Below are positions 43,125-50,252 of a stretch of 64,000 nt of DNA, piece by piece. Position numbers and translations under genes: made by a program. This stretch comes from Kitasatospora gansuensis. GTDB taxonomy: Bacteria > Actinomycetota > Actinomycetes > Streptomycetales > Streptomycetaceae. The stretch covers positions 2,852,001 through 2,916,000 of the forward strand of contig NZ_JACHJR010000001.1 in assembly GCF_014203705.1 (NCBI RefSeq), in the 5' to 3' direction. The notes under the pieces were generated by a model. That model saw only the letters and a program-made list of their open reading frames with translations. It did no database searches and was not told where the DNA came from. The number at the start of each line of letters is the position of its first letter. Position 1 is the first letter of the stretch.

Positions 43125-43915
43125 CCGAGCTGACCAAGCAGCAGGACCGGCCCGAGCACCCGATGGTCAAGGCCGAGGGCGTGCGGAAGTCGTACGGGCA
43201 GGTCGAGGTGCTCAAGGGCATCGACCTGGAGGTCCGGCAGGGCGAGGTGTTCTGCCTGATCGGTCCGTCCGGTTCGGGCAAGTCCACCTTCCTGCGCTGC
43301 ATCAACCACCTGGAGAAGATCAACGGTGGCTTCCTGTCGGTGGACGGCGAACTCGTCGGCTACCGCCAGAAGGGCGACCGGCTCTACGAGCTGAAGGACC
43401 GTGAGGTCGCGGTCAAGCGCCGGGACATCGGCATGGTGTTCCAGCGCTTCAACCTCTTCCCGCACATGACCGCGCTGCAGAACATCATCGAGGCGCCGGT
43501 CCAGGTCAAGGGCGAGAGCCGGAACGAGGCGAAGCAGCGGGCGATGGCCCTGCTGGAGCGGGTGGGCCTGGCCGACAAGGCCGCCAACTACCCGTCGCAG
43601 CTCTCCGGCGGCCAGCAGCAGCGGGTGGCGATCGCCCGGGCGCTCGCCATGAAGCCCAAGCTGATGCTCTTCGACGAGCCCACCTCGGCGCTCGACCCGG
43701 AGCTGGTCGGCGACGTCCTCGACGTCATGCGCGACCTGGCCCGGGAGGGCATGACGATGATCGTGGTCACCCACGAGATGGGCTTCGCCCGCGAGGTCGG
43801 CGACGCGCTGGTCTTCATGGACGGCGGCGTGGTGGTCGAGTCCGGCCACCCGCGCGAGGTGCTCACCAACCCGCAGCACGAACGGACCAGGGCCTTCCTC
43901 TCCAAGGTGCTCTGA
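43121..43915 (+). CDS. Amino-acid ABC transporter ATPase
   Basis: 264 residues, GlnQ/HisP type. Walker [10 protein letters not shown] (near 49-57), Q-loop [12 protein letters not shown], signature LSGGQQQR, Walker [14 protein letters not shown] and H-loop VVTHEMGFA are all intact. It powers uptake through the permease encoded just upstream. It starts at ATG 43121 overlapping the permease stop, and ends 8 bases before a terminator hairpin. Confidence 0.96.
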   Translation: MTELTKQQDRPEHPMVKAEGVRKSYGQVEVLKGIDLEVRQGEVFCLIGPSGSGKSTFLRCINHLEKINGGFLSVDGELVGYRQKGDRLYELKDREVAVKRRDIGMVFQRFNLFPHMTALQNIIEAPVQVKGESRNEAKQRAMALLERVGLADKAANYPSQLSGGQQQRVAIARALAMKPKLMLFDEPTSALDPELVGDVLDVMRDLAREGMTMIVVTHEMGFAREVGDALVFMDGGVVVESGHPREVLTNPQHERTRAFLSKVL

Positions 43916-43923
43916 CCCGGCGC

Positions 43924-43963
43924 GCAGGCGCCCGTACGATCCCCGGATCGCACGGGCGCCTGC
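43924..43963 (+). terminator. 17-bp terminator after the amino-acid transporter operon
   Basis: 43924-43940 pairs with 43947-43963 with one mismatch and a 6-base loop, followed by CGCGTTT. Confidence 0.88.
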
Positions 43964-44028
43964 CGCGTTTCCGCCGGAAGTAATACCCTGGGGGCAGCTC
44001 GCCCGTTACCGGCCCTGGAAGGACCCCC

Positions 44029-44613
44029 GTGGAGCTCGCCGCGTACGCCAACTTCGCCGTTCGGCTGGTGAACAGCGAGGAGCCCGAGCGGGGCACCGAC
44101 TCGCTCACCTCGGTCGAGGCGGTACGGGCACTGTTCGGCCCCTCGGGCCGGGCCGCCGGGCTGGCCGACGAGGCCGACCTGCCCCGGCTGCGGGCGGTCA
44201 GGACCAGGCTGCGCGGGGTGTTCGAGGCGGCCGCCGAGGGCGACGAGGTCCGCGGGGTGGACCTGCTGAACAGCCTGATGATCGAGTACCCGGTCAGCCC
44301 GCTGGTCTCCGGCCACGACTACCTGGACGACGCCGGGCGGCCGCGCTGGCACCTGCACCTGGCCGACAACGCCCCCACCGCCGCCGCCAACTTCACCGCG
44401 GTGGCCTGCATGGGCCTGGCCATCCACCTCACCGAGCTCGGCGCCGACCGGCTCGGCATCTGCCAGGCCGCCCCCTGCCGGAACGCCTACCTGGACACCT
44501 CCACCAACCGCTCCCGCCGCTACTGCTCCGACCGCTGCGCCACCCGCGCCAACGTCGCGGCCTACCGCGCCCGCAAGCGCGAGGAGGCCCGCCGGGCCGC
44601 CCCGGCGGCCTGA
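44029..44613 (+). CDS. CGNR zinc-finger / ABATE-domain protein
   Basis: 194 residues. The N-terminal part is an ABATE-like helical domain (LAAYANFAVRLVNSE). The C-terminal treble-clef finger reads CQAAPCRNAYLD, then RRYCSDRCATRANVAAYR, giving four Cys for zinc. Such proteins are thought to be transcription regulators. It starts at GTG 44029 after GGAAGGA. It is convergent with sodX, 7 bases away. The target is unknown. Confidence 0.85.
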   Translation: MELAAYANFAVRLVNSEEPERGTDSLTSVEAVRALFGPSGRAAGLADEADLPRLRAVRTRLRGVFEAAAEGDEVRGVDLLNSLMIEYPVSPLVSGHDYLDDAGRPRWHLHLADNAPTAAANFTAVACMGLAIHLTELGADRLGICQAAPCRNAYLDTSTNRSRRYCSDRCATRANVAAYRARKREEARRAAPAA

Positions 44614-44620
44614 CCGACCG

Positions 44621-44983
44621 TCACAGCTCGAGATCGACCGGCCGGTACGGGCCGAGCCGCCCCGGCCGGGGCCACAGCCGCCCCACAACCCGACCGAGCA
44701 CCAACTCCTCGGCCACCGGCCCGTACTCGCGGCTGTCGCTGCGCACGCCCTGGTTGTCGGAGAGCATCCACCACCCGTCCGGCCGCCGCTCGGCCGCCCG
44801 CTTGAGCACCAGCAGCTCCGGCCGGCGGGGGTGCCGGAACAGCGCCACCGCCCCCGGACGCACCCGCGCCCCGTAGCGGACCAGCACCAGGTCGCCGTCG
44901 CGCAGCCGGGGCCGCATCGAGGGCCCGGCCACCGTGACCACCCCGAACGGCAGTAGCGCACCGCCCTGCTGTCGCCCCGTCAC
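44621..44983 (-). CDS. sodX: Nickel superoxide dismutase maturation protease
   Basis: 120-residue S26-type signal-peptidase-like protein. The catalytic Ser is in GPSMRPRL (S22) and the general-base Lys is in LLVLKRA near residue 61. It removes the short propeptide of nickel SOD so the mature protein begins with the nickel-binding His. GTG 44983. It is divergent from sodN with an 83-base shared promoter region, the standard actinobacterial pairing. It has no clear transmembrane helix, consistent with SodX acting in the cytoplasm. Confidence 0.9.
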   Translation of the reverse strand: MTGRQQGGALLPFGVVTVAGPSMRPRLRDGDLVLVRYGARVRPGAVALFRHPRRPELLVLKRAAERRPDGWWMLSDNQGVRSDSREYGPVAEELVLGRVVGRLWPRPGRLGPYRPVDLEL

Positions 44984-45018
44984 CCCGACTCCCCCCTCCG
45001 CACACCCAAACCAATCCT

Positions 45019-45034
45019 CTGAGGGTAATCTCAG
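45019..45034. promoter_or_regulatory. Inverted repeat in the sodX/sodN divergent promoter
   Basis: CTGAG-GGTAAT-CTCAG is a perfect 5+6+5 palindrome 33-48 bases before the sodN start. It is a candidate regulator site (nickel- or redox-responsive). No match to the Nur consensus is claimed. Confidence 0.45.
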
Positions 45035-45066
45035 GCGCGGGAAGACGATCTAAGGAAGGACTCCCA

Positions 45067-45462
45067 ATGCGTCTGTTTGCTTCGCGCGTCACCGCGCACG
45101 CTCACTGCGACCTGCCCTGCGGCGTGTACGACCCGGCCCAGGCCCGCATCGAGGCCGAGTCGGTGAAGGCCACTCAGGAGAAGTACCAGGCCAACGAGGA
45201 CCCGGTCTTCCGGGCCCGGGCCATCGTCATCAAGGAGGAGCGGGCCGAGCTGGTCAAGCACCACCTCTCGGTGCTGCACACCGACTACTTCAAGGCCCCG
45301 CACTTCGAGAAGTACCCGCAGCTGCACGAGCTGTTCAACAACGCGGGCAAGGCGGCCTCGGCCGCCAAGGCGTCCACCGACCCGGCCTCCGGCCAGGCCC
45401 TGCTGGACCTGATCGCCGAGATCGACTCGATCTTCTGGGAGACCAAGAAGGCCGCCGCCTGA
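45067..45462 (+). CDS. sodN: Nickel superoxide dismutase
   Basis: 131-residue precursor of a cytoplasmic homohexamer converting superoxide to peroxide and oxygen. Residues 1-12 are the propeptide; cleavage before H13 gives the nickel hook HCDLPCG, in which the N-terminal His and the two Cys bind nickel, followed by VYDPAQA. The rest is a four-helix bundle, full length. AAGGAAGGA precedes the ATG. The maturation protease is divergent upstream. The 3' untranslated region ends in a strong hairpin and may release a small RNA that controls the iron SOD gene, as reported in S. coelicolor. Confidence 0.97.
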   Translation: MRLFASRVTAHAHCDLPCGVYDPAQARIEAESVKATQEKYQANEDPVFRARAIVIKEERAELVKHHLSVLHTDYFKAPHFEKYPQLHELFNNAGKAASAAKASTDPASGQALLDLIAEIDSIFWETKKAAA

Positions 45463-45512
45463 TCCCGGAGCCCACGCTCCTGTGCCCGGCCGCTCACCGA
45501 GCGGCCGGGCAC
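45463..45512 (+). ncRNA. sodN 3' untranslated region, candidate anti-sodF small RNA
   Basis: In S. coelicolor the sodN 3' UTR is processed to an RNA pairing with the iron SOD (sodF) mRNA. Here CCCACGCTCCT at 45471-45481 is the complement of AGGAGCGTGGG, which contains a Shine-Dalgarno core, and is followed at once by the terminator hairpin. The sodF gene is not in the window, so pairing cannot be checked. Confidence 0.45.
45482..45512 (+). terminator. 14-bp terminator after sodN
   Basis: GTGCCCGGCCGCTC (45482-45495) pairs perfectly with 45499-45512 around a 3-base loop. Confidence 0.9.
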
Positions 45513-45580
45513 GCGTGCGTCCGGGCCCGCCCCGAAAACGTCTTTCCGGACCGTCCGGGGTCCCGAGTAGGCTCGCTCGT

Positions 45581-46057
45581 ATGATCCGCACCGCCGTAGC
45601 CACCGACGTCCCCCTGATCCTCGACCTGATCCGCGAGCTGGCCGACTACGAGAAGGCCCCGCAGGAGGCCGTCGCCACCCAGGAACAGTTGACCGAGGCG
45701 CTGTTCGGGGCGAACCCGGCCATCTTCGGCCTGATCGCCGAGGACGACGAGAGCGGCGAGGCGGTCGGCTTCGCGCTCTGGTTCCGGAACTTCTCCACCT
45801 GGCGCGGCACCCACGGGGTGTACCTGGAGGACCTGTACGTCCGCCCGAGCGCGCGCGGCGGCGGCCACGGCAAGGCCCTGCTGACCGAGCTGGCCAGGAT
45901 CTGCGTGCGCAACGGCTACTCCCGGATGGAGTGGTCGGTGCTGGACTGGAACGAGCCCTCGATCGGTTTCTACCGGTCGCTCGGCGCCGTCCCGATGGAC
46001 GGCTGGTCGGTCTTCCGGCTGACCGACACGGCCCTGACCGCGCTCGGCGCGGAGTAG
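45581..46057 (+). CDS. GNAT-family N-acetyltransferase
   Basis: 158 residues. The acetyl-CoA-binding motif A is YVRPSARGGGHGKALLTEL (near 88-106), with VLDWNEPSIGFYRSLGA as motif B. The pattern resembles spermidine/diamine acetyltransferase-like proteins. ATG 45581 is used because upstream sequence is the sodN terminator. It lies alone between sodN and the sigH operon; the substrate is unknown. Confidence 0.85.
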   Translation: MIRTAVATDVPLILDLIRELADYEKAPQEAVATQEQLTEALFGANPAIFGLIAEDDESGEAVGFALWFRNFSTWRGTHGVYLEDLYVRPSARGGGHGKALLTELARICVRNGYSRMEWSVLDWNEPSIGFYRSLGAVPMDGWSVFRLTDTALTALGAE

Positions 46058-46164
46058 CGCACCCCCCACCGGAGTTCGAACAGGTTAGCTCGTTCCCGTG
46101 ACGACGGTCCTGGATCGCGACAAGCGTCGGTCGATAGCGGTAACGTCACGGGCGGATGCGCGGC

Positions 46165-46189
46165 GTTCCGACCTCTCCGGTATGGGTAT
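46165..46189 (+). promoter_or_regulatory. SigB/SigH-type promoter before prsH-sigH
   Basis: GTTCC (46165-46169), 14 bases, GGGTAT (46184-46189) fits the streptomycete SigB/SigH consensus GNNT-N14-16-GGGTAC/T. It implies autoregulation of the sigma operon under stress. Other promoters, such as the BldD-controlled one known in S. coelicolor, were not located. Confidence 0.65.
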
Positions 46190-46305
46190 GACCGGTACGT
46201 ACCGCACCACCCCTCTGGACAGTTGGGGCGAAGCAGTTGAACCGAGCAACAGGAAGTGCCGCGGCTCCCGAGCCGCAAGCACCTTGCGTCACCCAGGAGG
46301 TGAGG

Positions 46306-46719
46306 GTGTCCCAGATCGACGGCGATCCCGGAGTGAAGGACTTCGTCGAAGTCCGGCTGCCCGCGGCAGGGGCGTACCTCTCGGTACTGCGAACGGCGAC
46401 CGCCGGTCTCGCGGCCCGGTTGGACTTCACCCTGGACGAGATCGAGGACCTGCGGATCGCGGTGGACGAGGCCTGCGCCATCCTGCTCCAGCAGGCGGTC
46501 CCGGGCTCCGTGCTGAGCTGCGAATTCCGGCTGGTGGGCGACTCGCTGCGGGTCACCGTCGCGGCCCCCACCACGGACGGCCGGGCCCCCGAGCGGGACA
46601 CCTTCGCCTGGACGGTGCTCTCCGCGCTGGCCGGCGAGGTGGAGTCCTCGGTGGGTGCCGACAACACGGTGACCATCAGTCTGCACAAGAAGCGCGGCGG
46701 AGCACCGGCACCGGTGTGA
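46306..46719 (+). CDS. prsH: Anti-sigma factor, RsbW/PrsH (UshX) type
   Basis: 137-residue GHKL-ATPase-fold anti-sigma factor, presumed to hold SigH inactive. The N box region reads RIAVDEACAILLQ; the Asn that coordinates magnesium in classical RsbW (within TNAV) is not present, so kinase activity is doubtful. I chose GTG 46306 because GGAGG is 5 bases upstream; a longer frame from TTG 46237 adds 23 residues. It lies 121 bases before sigH on the same strand, the arrangement of prsH(ushX)-sigH in S. coelicolor. Confidence 0.82.
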   Translation: MSQIDGDPGVKDFVEVRLPAAGAYLSVLRTATAGLAARLDFTLDEIEDLRIAVDEACAILLQQAVPGSVLSCEFRLVGDSLRVTVAAPTTDGRAPERDTFAWTVLSALAGEVESSVGADNTVTISLHKKRGGAPAPV

Positions 46720-46840
46720 CAGCCGCCGCTGTGAGCCCCACTCGCGCAGCCGTACGCCCGGCACCCCAGGTGCCGCGCGTACGGCTCCCCCGTACCGCAC
46801 CGCGGTACACCCCATGTGAAGTGCTCCCGGAACGGAACGG

Positions 46841-47863
46841 GTGACCGCCGTGAGTGATCTCGACCGCACAGGCGTTGCCGGAAGCCCGGCCGCCACCGCC
46901 GACCTGACGCTGCCGCCCCCCTTGAGTGGCGTCCCCCCGCAGCCTGCCCGACCCGACACCGCCGACGTGCACCCGAAGGACACCCATCGGATGAGCCAGC
47001 CGACCGATCCGCCGAACGATCCGTCGCCGACGCCGGAGCAGCCGCCGGCTGCGGCCGGTGCCGAGGAGGTGCGCCCCGTGGTTCCCGTCCAGGCGCACCG
47101 CTCCGGTGCGCCGGACCGGGAGGCCGCGCGGGCGCTGTTCGTCAAACTGGCCGGGCTGCCCGAGGGTTCACCGGAGCGGGTCGAGCTGCGCAACCAGCTG
47201 GTCCGGATGCACATCCCGCTGGTCGAGCACCTGGCCCGGCGGTTCCGCAACCGTGGTGAGCCGCTGGACGACCTGACCCAGGTCGCCACCATCGGCCTGA
47301 TCAAGTCGGTGGACCGCTTCGACCACGAGCGCGGGGTCGAGTTCTCCACCTACGCGACCCCGACCATCGTCGGTGAGATCAAGCGGCACTTCCGCGACAA
47401 GGGCTGGGCGGTCCGGGTGCCCCGCCGCCTGCAGGAGCTGCGGCTCTCGCTCACCACGGCGACCAGTGAGCTCTCCCAGCGGCACGGCCGCTCCCCCACC
47501 GTGCACGAGCTGGCCGAGCACCTCGGCATCTCCGAGGAGGACGTGCTGGAGGGTCTGGAGTCGGCCAACGCCTACTCCACCCTGTCGCTGGACGTCCCGG
47601 ACAGCGACGACGAGTCGCCCGCCGTCGCGGACACCCTGGGCGCCACCGACGAGGCGCTGGAGGGCGTCGAGTACCGGGAGTCGCTGAAGCCGCTGCTGGC
47701 CCAACTGCCGCCCCGGGAGCAGAAGATCCTGGTGCTCCGGTTCTTCCGGAACATGACCCAGTCGCAGATCGCGGCCGAGGTCGGCATCTCCCAGATGCAC
47801 GTCTCCCGGCTGCTGGCCCGGACGCTGGCCCAGCTCCGGGAGAAGCTGCTGGTCGAGGAGTAG
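46841..47863 (+). CDS. sigH: Stress-response sigma factor SigH (SigB/F/G family)
   Basis: 340 residues. Regions 2-4 are intact: 2.1-2.4 (NQLVRMHIPLVEHLARRF, DDLTQVATIGLIKSVDRFD, GEIKRHFRDK), region 3 (RSPTVHELAEHLGI) and the 4.2 HTH (MTQSQIAAEVGISQMHVSR). The N-terminal 85 residues are a Pro/Asp-rich extension, as in SigH, which is made in several isoforms. GTG 46841 and ATG 46991 (MSQPTDPPN) are both plausible starts, the second with GAAGGA upstream. It controls osmotic stress and development genes and is held by the upstream anti-sigma factor. Confidence 0.92.
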   Translation: MTAVSDLDRTGVAGSPAATADLTLPPPLSGVPPQPARPDTADVHPKDTHRMSQPTDPPNDPSPTPEQPPAAAGAEEVRPVVPVQAHRSGAPDREAARALFVKLAGLPEGSPERVELRNQLVRMHIPLVEHLARRFRNRGEPLDDLTQVATIGLIKSVDRFDHERGVEFSTYATPTIVGEIKRHFRDKGWAVRVPRRLQELRLSLTTATSELSQRHGRSPTVHELAEHLGISEEDVLEGLESANAYSTLSLDVPDSDDESPAVADTLGATDEALEGVEYRESLKPLLAQLPPREQKILVLRFFRNMTQSQIAAEVGISQMHVSRLLARTLAQLREKLLVEE

Positions 47864-47870
47864 GAACGAC

Positions 47871-47920
47871 CACGGCCCGGTCCGGCCCCCGTTTCGGCGG
47901 GGTGTCCGGACCGGGCCGTG
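47871..47920. terminator. Terminator between sigH and a convergent gene
   Basis: CACGGCCCGGTCCGG (47871-47885) pairs perfectly with 47906-47920. An inner CCCC-GTTTCGGC-GGGG pairing extends the stem. Confidence 0.9.
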
Positions 47921-47937
47921 CTGTGTTCTGCCGGGAG

Positions 47938-48354
47938 CTAGTCGGCGGCCGGCGCGTAGAGCACCTCGGTCACCTTCGGGTTCAGCAGCGAGCCGATCCC
48001 GACCAGGCCGAGCAGGCCGACGGCCACCCCGGCGGCCTGCATCGCGCCGCCGTTCTGCCACATGTAGTAGGCCACCGGCAGGCAGATCGAGTTGGTCAGG
48101 ACGGCCGGGCTGCGCCCCCACCGGCGCGCCTTGAGCAGCGCGCGCCCCGCCAGCATCGGAAGCGCCCCCATCAGCAACAGGATCACGCCGCCGAGCTCGC
48201 TGCGGCCCTGCGCCGGGGCGTCCCAGAGGAAGCCGGCCACGATGTCGTAGAGACCCCAGCCGGCCAGCGCCGCGCCCTGCAGCGCGGTGATCGCGGCGCC
48301 GACGAGCAGCGCGGTGGGCCGGGCGGGGCTTGGGGTGATGGATTCAGCGGTCAC
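47938..48354 (-). CDS. Small integral membrane protein
   Basis: 138 residues with four predicted helices (about 15-35, 52-75, 85-103 and 106-125) and short polar ends. It starts at GTG 48354 and is divergent from the lipid kinase gene, 51 bases apart. It converges on sigH. I recognise no family motif; it is a conserved-looking actinobacterial hypothetical. Confidence 0.75.
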   Translation of the reverse strand: MTAESITPSPARPTALLVGAAITALQGAALAGWGLYDIVAGFLWDAPAQGRSELGGVILLLMGALPMLAGRALLKARRWGRSPAVLTNSICLPVAYYMWQNGGAMQAAGVAVGLLGLVGIGSLLNPKVTEVLYAPAAD

Positions 48355-48405
48355 TCCAGCAGGGTAGCCGCCGTGCTTGGATCATCGACCCGTAGGCTGA
48401 GCGCC

Positions 48406-49374
48406 ATGCGCGCTCTCCTGGTCGTGAACCCGAAGGCGACCACCACGAGTGGACGCACCCGCGACGTGCTGACCCACGCCCTGCGCAGCGACCTGGCGCT
48501 GGAGGTCGCGCACACCGAGTACCGCGGGCACGCCCGTGACCTGGCCCGGGACGCCGCCGAGCGCGGGCTCGACCTGGTGGTCTCGCTCGGCGGCGACGGC
48601 ACGGTGAACGAGATCGTCAACGGACTGCTCACGCACGGCCCGTCCGATCGGGTACCCCGGCTGGCCATCGTCCCGGGCGGCTCGACCAACGTGTTCGCCC
48701 GCACCCTCGGCCTGCCGAACGACCCGGTGGAGGCGACCGGCGCACTCCTGGACGCCTTGGAGCACCGGCGCGAGCGGGCGGTCAGCCTGGGCAAGGCGAT
48801 GACCGAGGGCCTGCCGGACCGCTGGTTCACCTTCACGGCCGGCCTGGGCTTCGACGCGGGCGTGGTGGGCCGGGTGGAGGCCCAGCGGAAGGCCGGGCGG
48901 AAGTCCACCCACGGGCTCTACGTGAGCCAGGCGCTCCGGCACTACGTGACGGAGCGTGAGCACCGCAGAAACGGCCCCATCACGCTGGAGCTGAACGGCC
49001 AGGAATCCGTGCCGGGACTGGTGCTGGCAATAATCTCCAACACCTCGCCGTGGACCTTTCTGGGCAACCGGCCGGTCTTCCCGTCCCCCTCGGCGTCCTT
49101 CGACAGCGACCTCGACATCTTCGGCATCACTCGAATGACCGCGTTCGGCACGGCTCGAACGGTCCGTCAGATTCTGCGTTCGCACACGCCTGCGGACGGC
49201 GCCACAGGGCCGGTCGGCCCAACCGGGAAGCACCTCGTCTCCTATCACGACGTCCGGCACTTCACCTTGGTTTCACAGGAACCGGCCCCGTTTCAGGTCG
49301 ACGGGGACCACCTTGGAGACAGGAGTCGCGTCAGTTTCACAGGCGTTCGGCGGGCACTGCGTGTGATTGTGTGA
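48406..49374 (+). CDS. Diacylglycerol kinase-family lipid kinase
   Basis: 322 residues. The DAGK catalytic domain carries the nucleotide motif VSLGGDGTVNEIVNGL (near 63-78), VPGGSTNVFARTLG, and a later FTAGLGFDAGVV. It phosphorylates a lipid such as diacylglycerol or a related alcohol at the membrane. ATG 48406 fits the usual N-terminus (RALLVVNPKA). The C-terminal domain ends PFQVDGDHLG, as expected. A small terminator follows. From memory this gene also lies between sigH and wblE in S. coelicolor. Confidence 0.9.
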   Translation: MRALLVVNPKATTTSGRTRDVLTHALRSDLALEVAHTEYRGHARDLARDAAERGLDLVVSLGGDGTVNEIVNGLLTHGPSDRVPRLAIVPGGSTNVFARTLGLPNDPVEATGALLDALEHRRERAVSLGKAMTEGLPDRWFTFTAGLGFDAGVVGRVEAQRKAGRKSTHGLYVSQALRHYVTEREHRRNGPITLELNGQESVPGLVLAIISNTSPWTFLGNRPVFPSPSASFDSDLDIFGITRMTAFGTARTVRQILRSHTPADGATGPVGPTGKHLVSYHDVRHFTLVSQEPAPFQVDGDHLGDRSRVSFTGVRRALRVIV

Positions 49375-49376
49375 CC

Positions 49377-49397
49377 AGAAGGGCCCCCCGCCCTTCT
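49377..49397 (+). terminator. Short terminator after the lipid kinase gene
   Basis: AGAAGGGC-CCCCC-GCCCTTCT, an 8-bp stem starting 3 bases past the stop, followed by T/C-rich sequence. Confidence 0.75.
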
Positions 49398-49724
49398 TCT
49401 CGAACGCACAAGCCCCCTTCACCCCATAGAAGTACGGGCTGTGAGCTAGGCGACACCGAAGAATCAAAAATTCCTCGCCGAAGGGGGTTGTATCCGAGCC
49501 TGAGGTTTGCGAACCTCTACATGGCGATCGGGACACGTCGCAGCGGGACATACCGCGACAGTTCCCTTGATCCGCCCGAACCCCACTTCTGCACAGACCA
49601 CCCGGGCCCCATGGGCCTTTGGTCCCTTTTGCTGTTGTGGGATTCGTGAAAGCGTTCACATTCACAAGCCACCACGATTGCGTCGACCGGGCCACAGCCC
49701 GCCGACCGGAGGAGTTGGACGAAC
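49398..49724 (+). promoter_or_regulatory. wblE upstream region with two palindromes
   Basis: 327 non-coding bases. GAGGTT-TGCG-AACCTC (49502-49517) and GTGAA-AGCG-TTCAC (49646-49659) are perfect inverted repeats. The second lies 66-79 bases before the wblE ATG, followed by a further TTCAC. They are candidate regulator sites. Base composition is less GC-rich than the neighbouring genes. Confidence 0.5.
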
Positions 49725-49976
49725 ATGGACTGGCGCCACCGCGCTGTCTGTCGCGAAGAGGACCCGGAGCTGTTCTTCCCGATCGGGAACACCGGTCCTG
49801 CTCTGCTGCAGATCGAGGAAGCCAAGGCCGTGTGCCGCCGCTGCCCCGTCATGGAGCAGTGCCTGCAGTGGGCACTGGAGACCGGCCAGGACGCCGGCGT
49901 CTGGGGCGGCATGAGCGAGGACGAGCGTCGTGCGATGAAGCGCCGCGCCGCCCGCAACCGGGCCCGCACCGCCTGA
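49725..49976 (+). CDS. wblE: WhiB-like iron-sulfur transcription factor WblE
   Basis: 83 residues, a full-length WhiB-family protein. The four [4Fe-4S] ligands are C9, C37, C40 and C46 (C-x27-C-x2-C-x5-C). The turn GVWGG (near 58-62) and the basic C-terminal RRAMKRRAARNRAR tail, which binds DNA or sigma region 4, are present. The GVWGG turn and the position between the lipid kinase and the PdtaS-like kinase fit WblE, the homolog of mycobacterial WhiB1. Probably essential and NO-sensitive in that family. Confidence 0.92.
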   Translation: MDWRHRAVCREEDPELFFPIGNTGPALLQIEEAKAVCRRCPVMEQCLQWALETGQDAGVWGGMSEDERRAMKRRAARNRARTA

Positions 49977-50148
49977 CGTTCCGTCAGCACCGCCTGATCA
50001 ACACATGATCAAGGGCTTGGCCGCAGTTTCGGCCGAGCCTTCCACGGCACGGACACTTGCTAGTGTTCACTGAGAGCAATATCGTGGAGCTGTGACGCTC
50101 ACCGTGTGCAAGCACGTGAGGCGAGCGTCCGAGCGACACCACAGAGCC

Positions 50149-50185
50149 CCCGTTCCGGCCGACTCCCCCCGACGGCCGGAACGGG
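50149..50185. terminator. Hairpin after wblE (first of two)
   Basis: CCCGTTCCGGCCG (50149-50161) pairs perfectly with 50173-50185. The 172 bases between wblE and this hairpin (49977-50148) hold no recognised gene. Confidence 0.8.
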
Positions 50186-50189
50186 TTGA

Positions 50190-50228
50190 GAGGCCCTGTC
50201 GACCCACCCCCCCGGTCGACAGGGCCTC
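50190..50228. terminator. Hairpin between wblE and the convergent kinase gene (second)
   Basis: GAGGCCCTGTCGACC (50190-50204) pairs perfectly with 50214-50228 around a 9-base loop. The tandem pair insulates convergent wblE and the sensor kinase. Confidence 0.88.
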
Positions 50229-50252
50229 GTTGCTTTCTCCCGCCGCCGCCCC

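Noticed and set aside
47902..48405. Upstream extension of the lipid kinase frame
   Set aside because: It lies opposite the small membrane protein gene and has no conserved N-terminus; ATG 48406 matches the family start.
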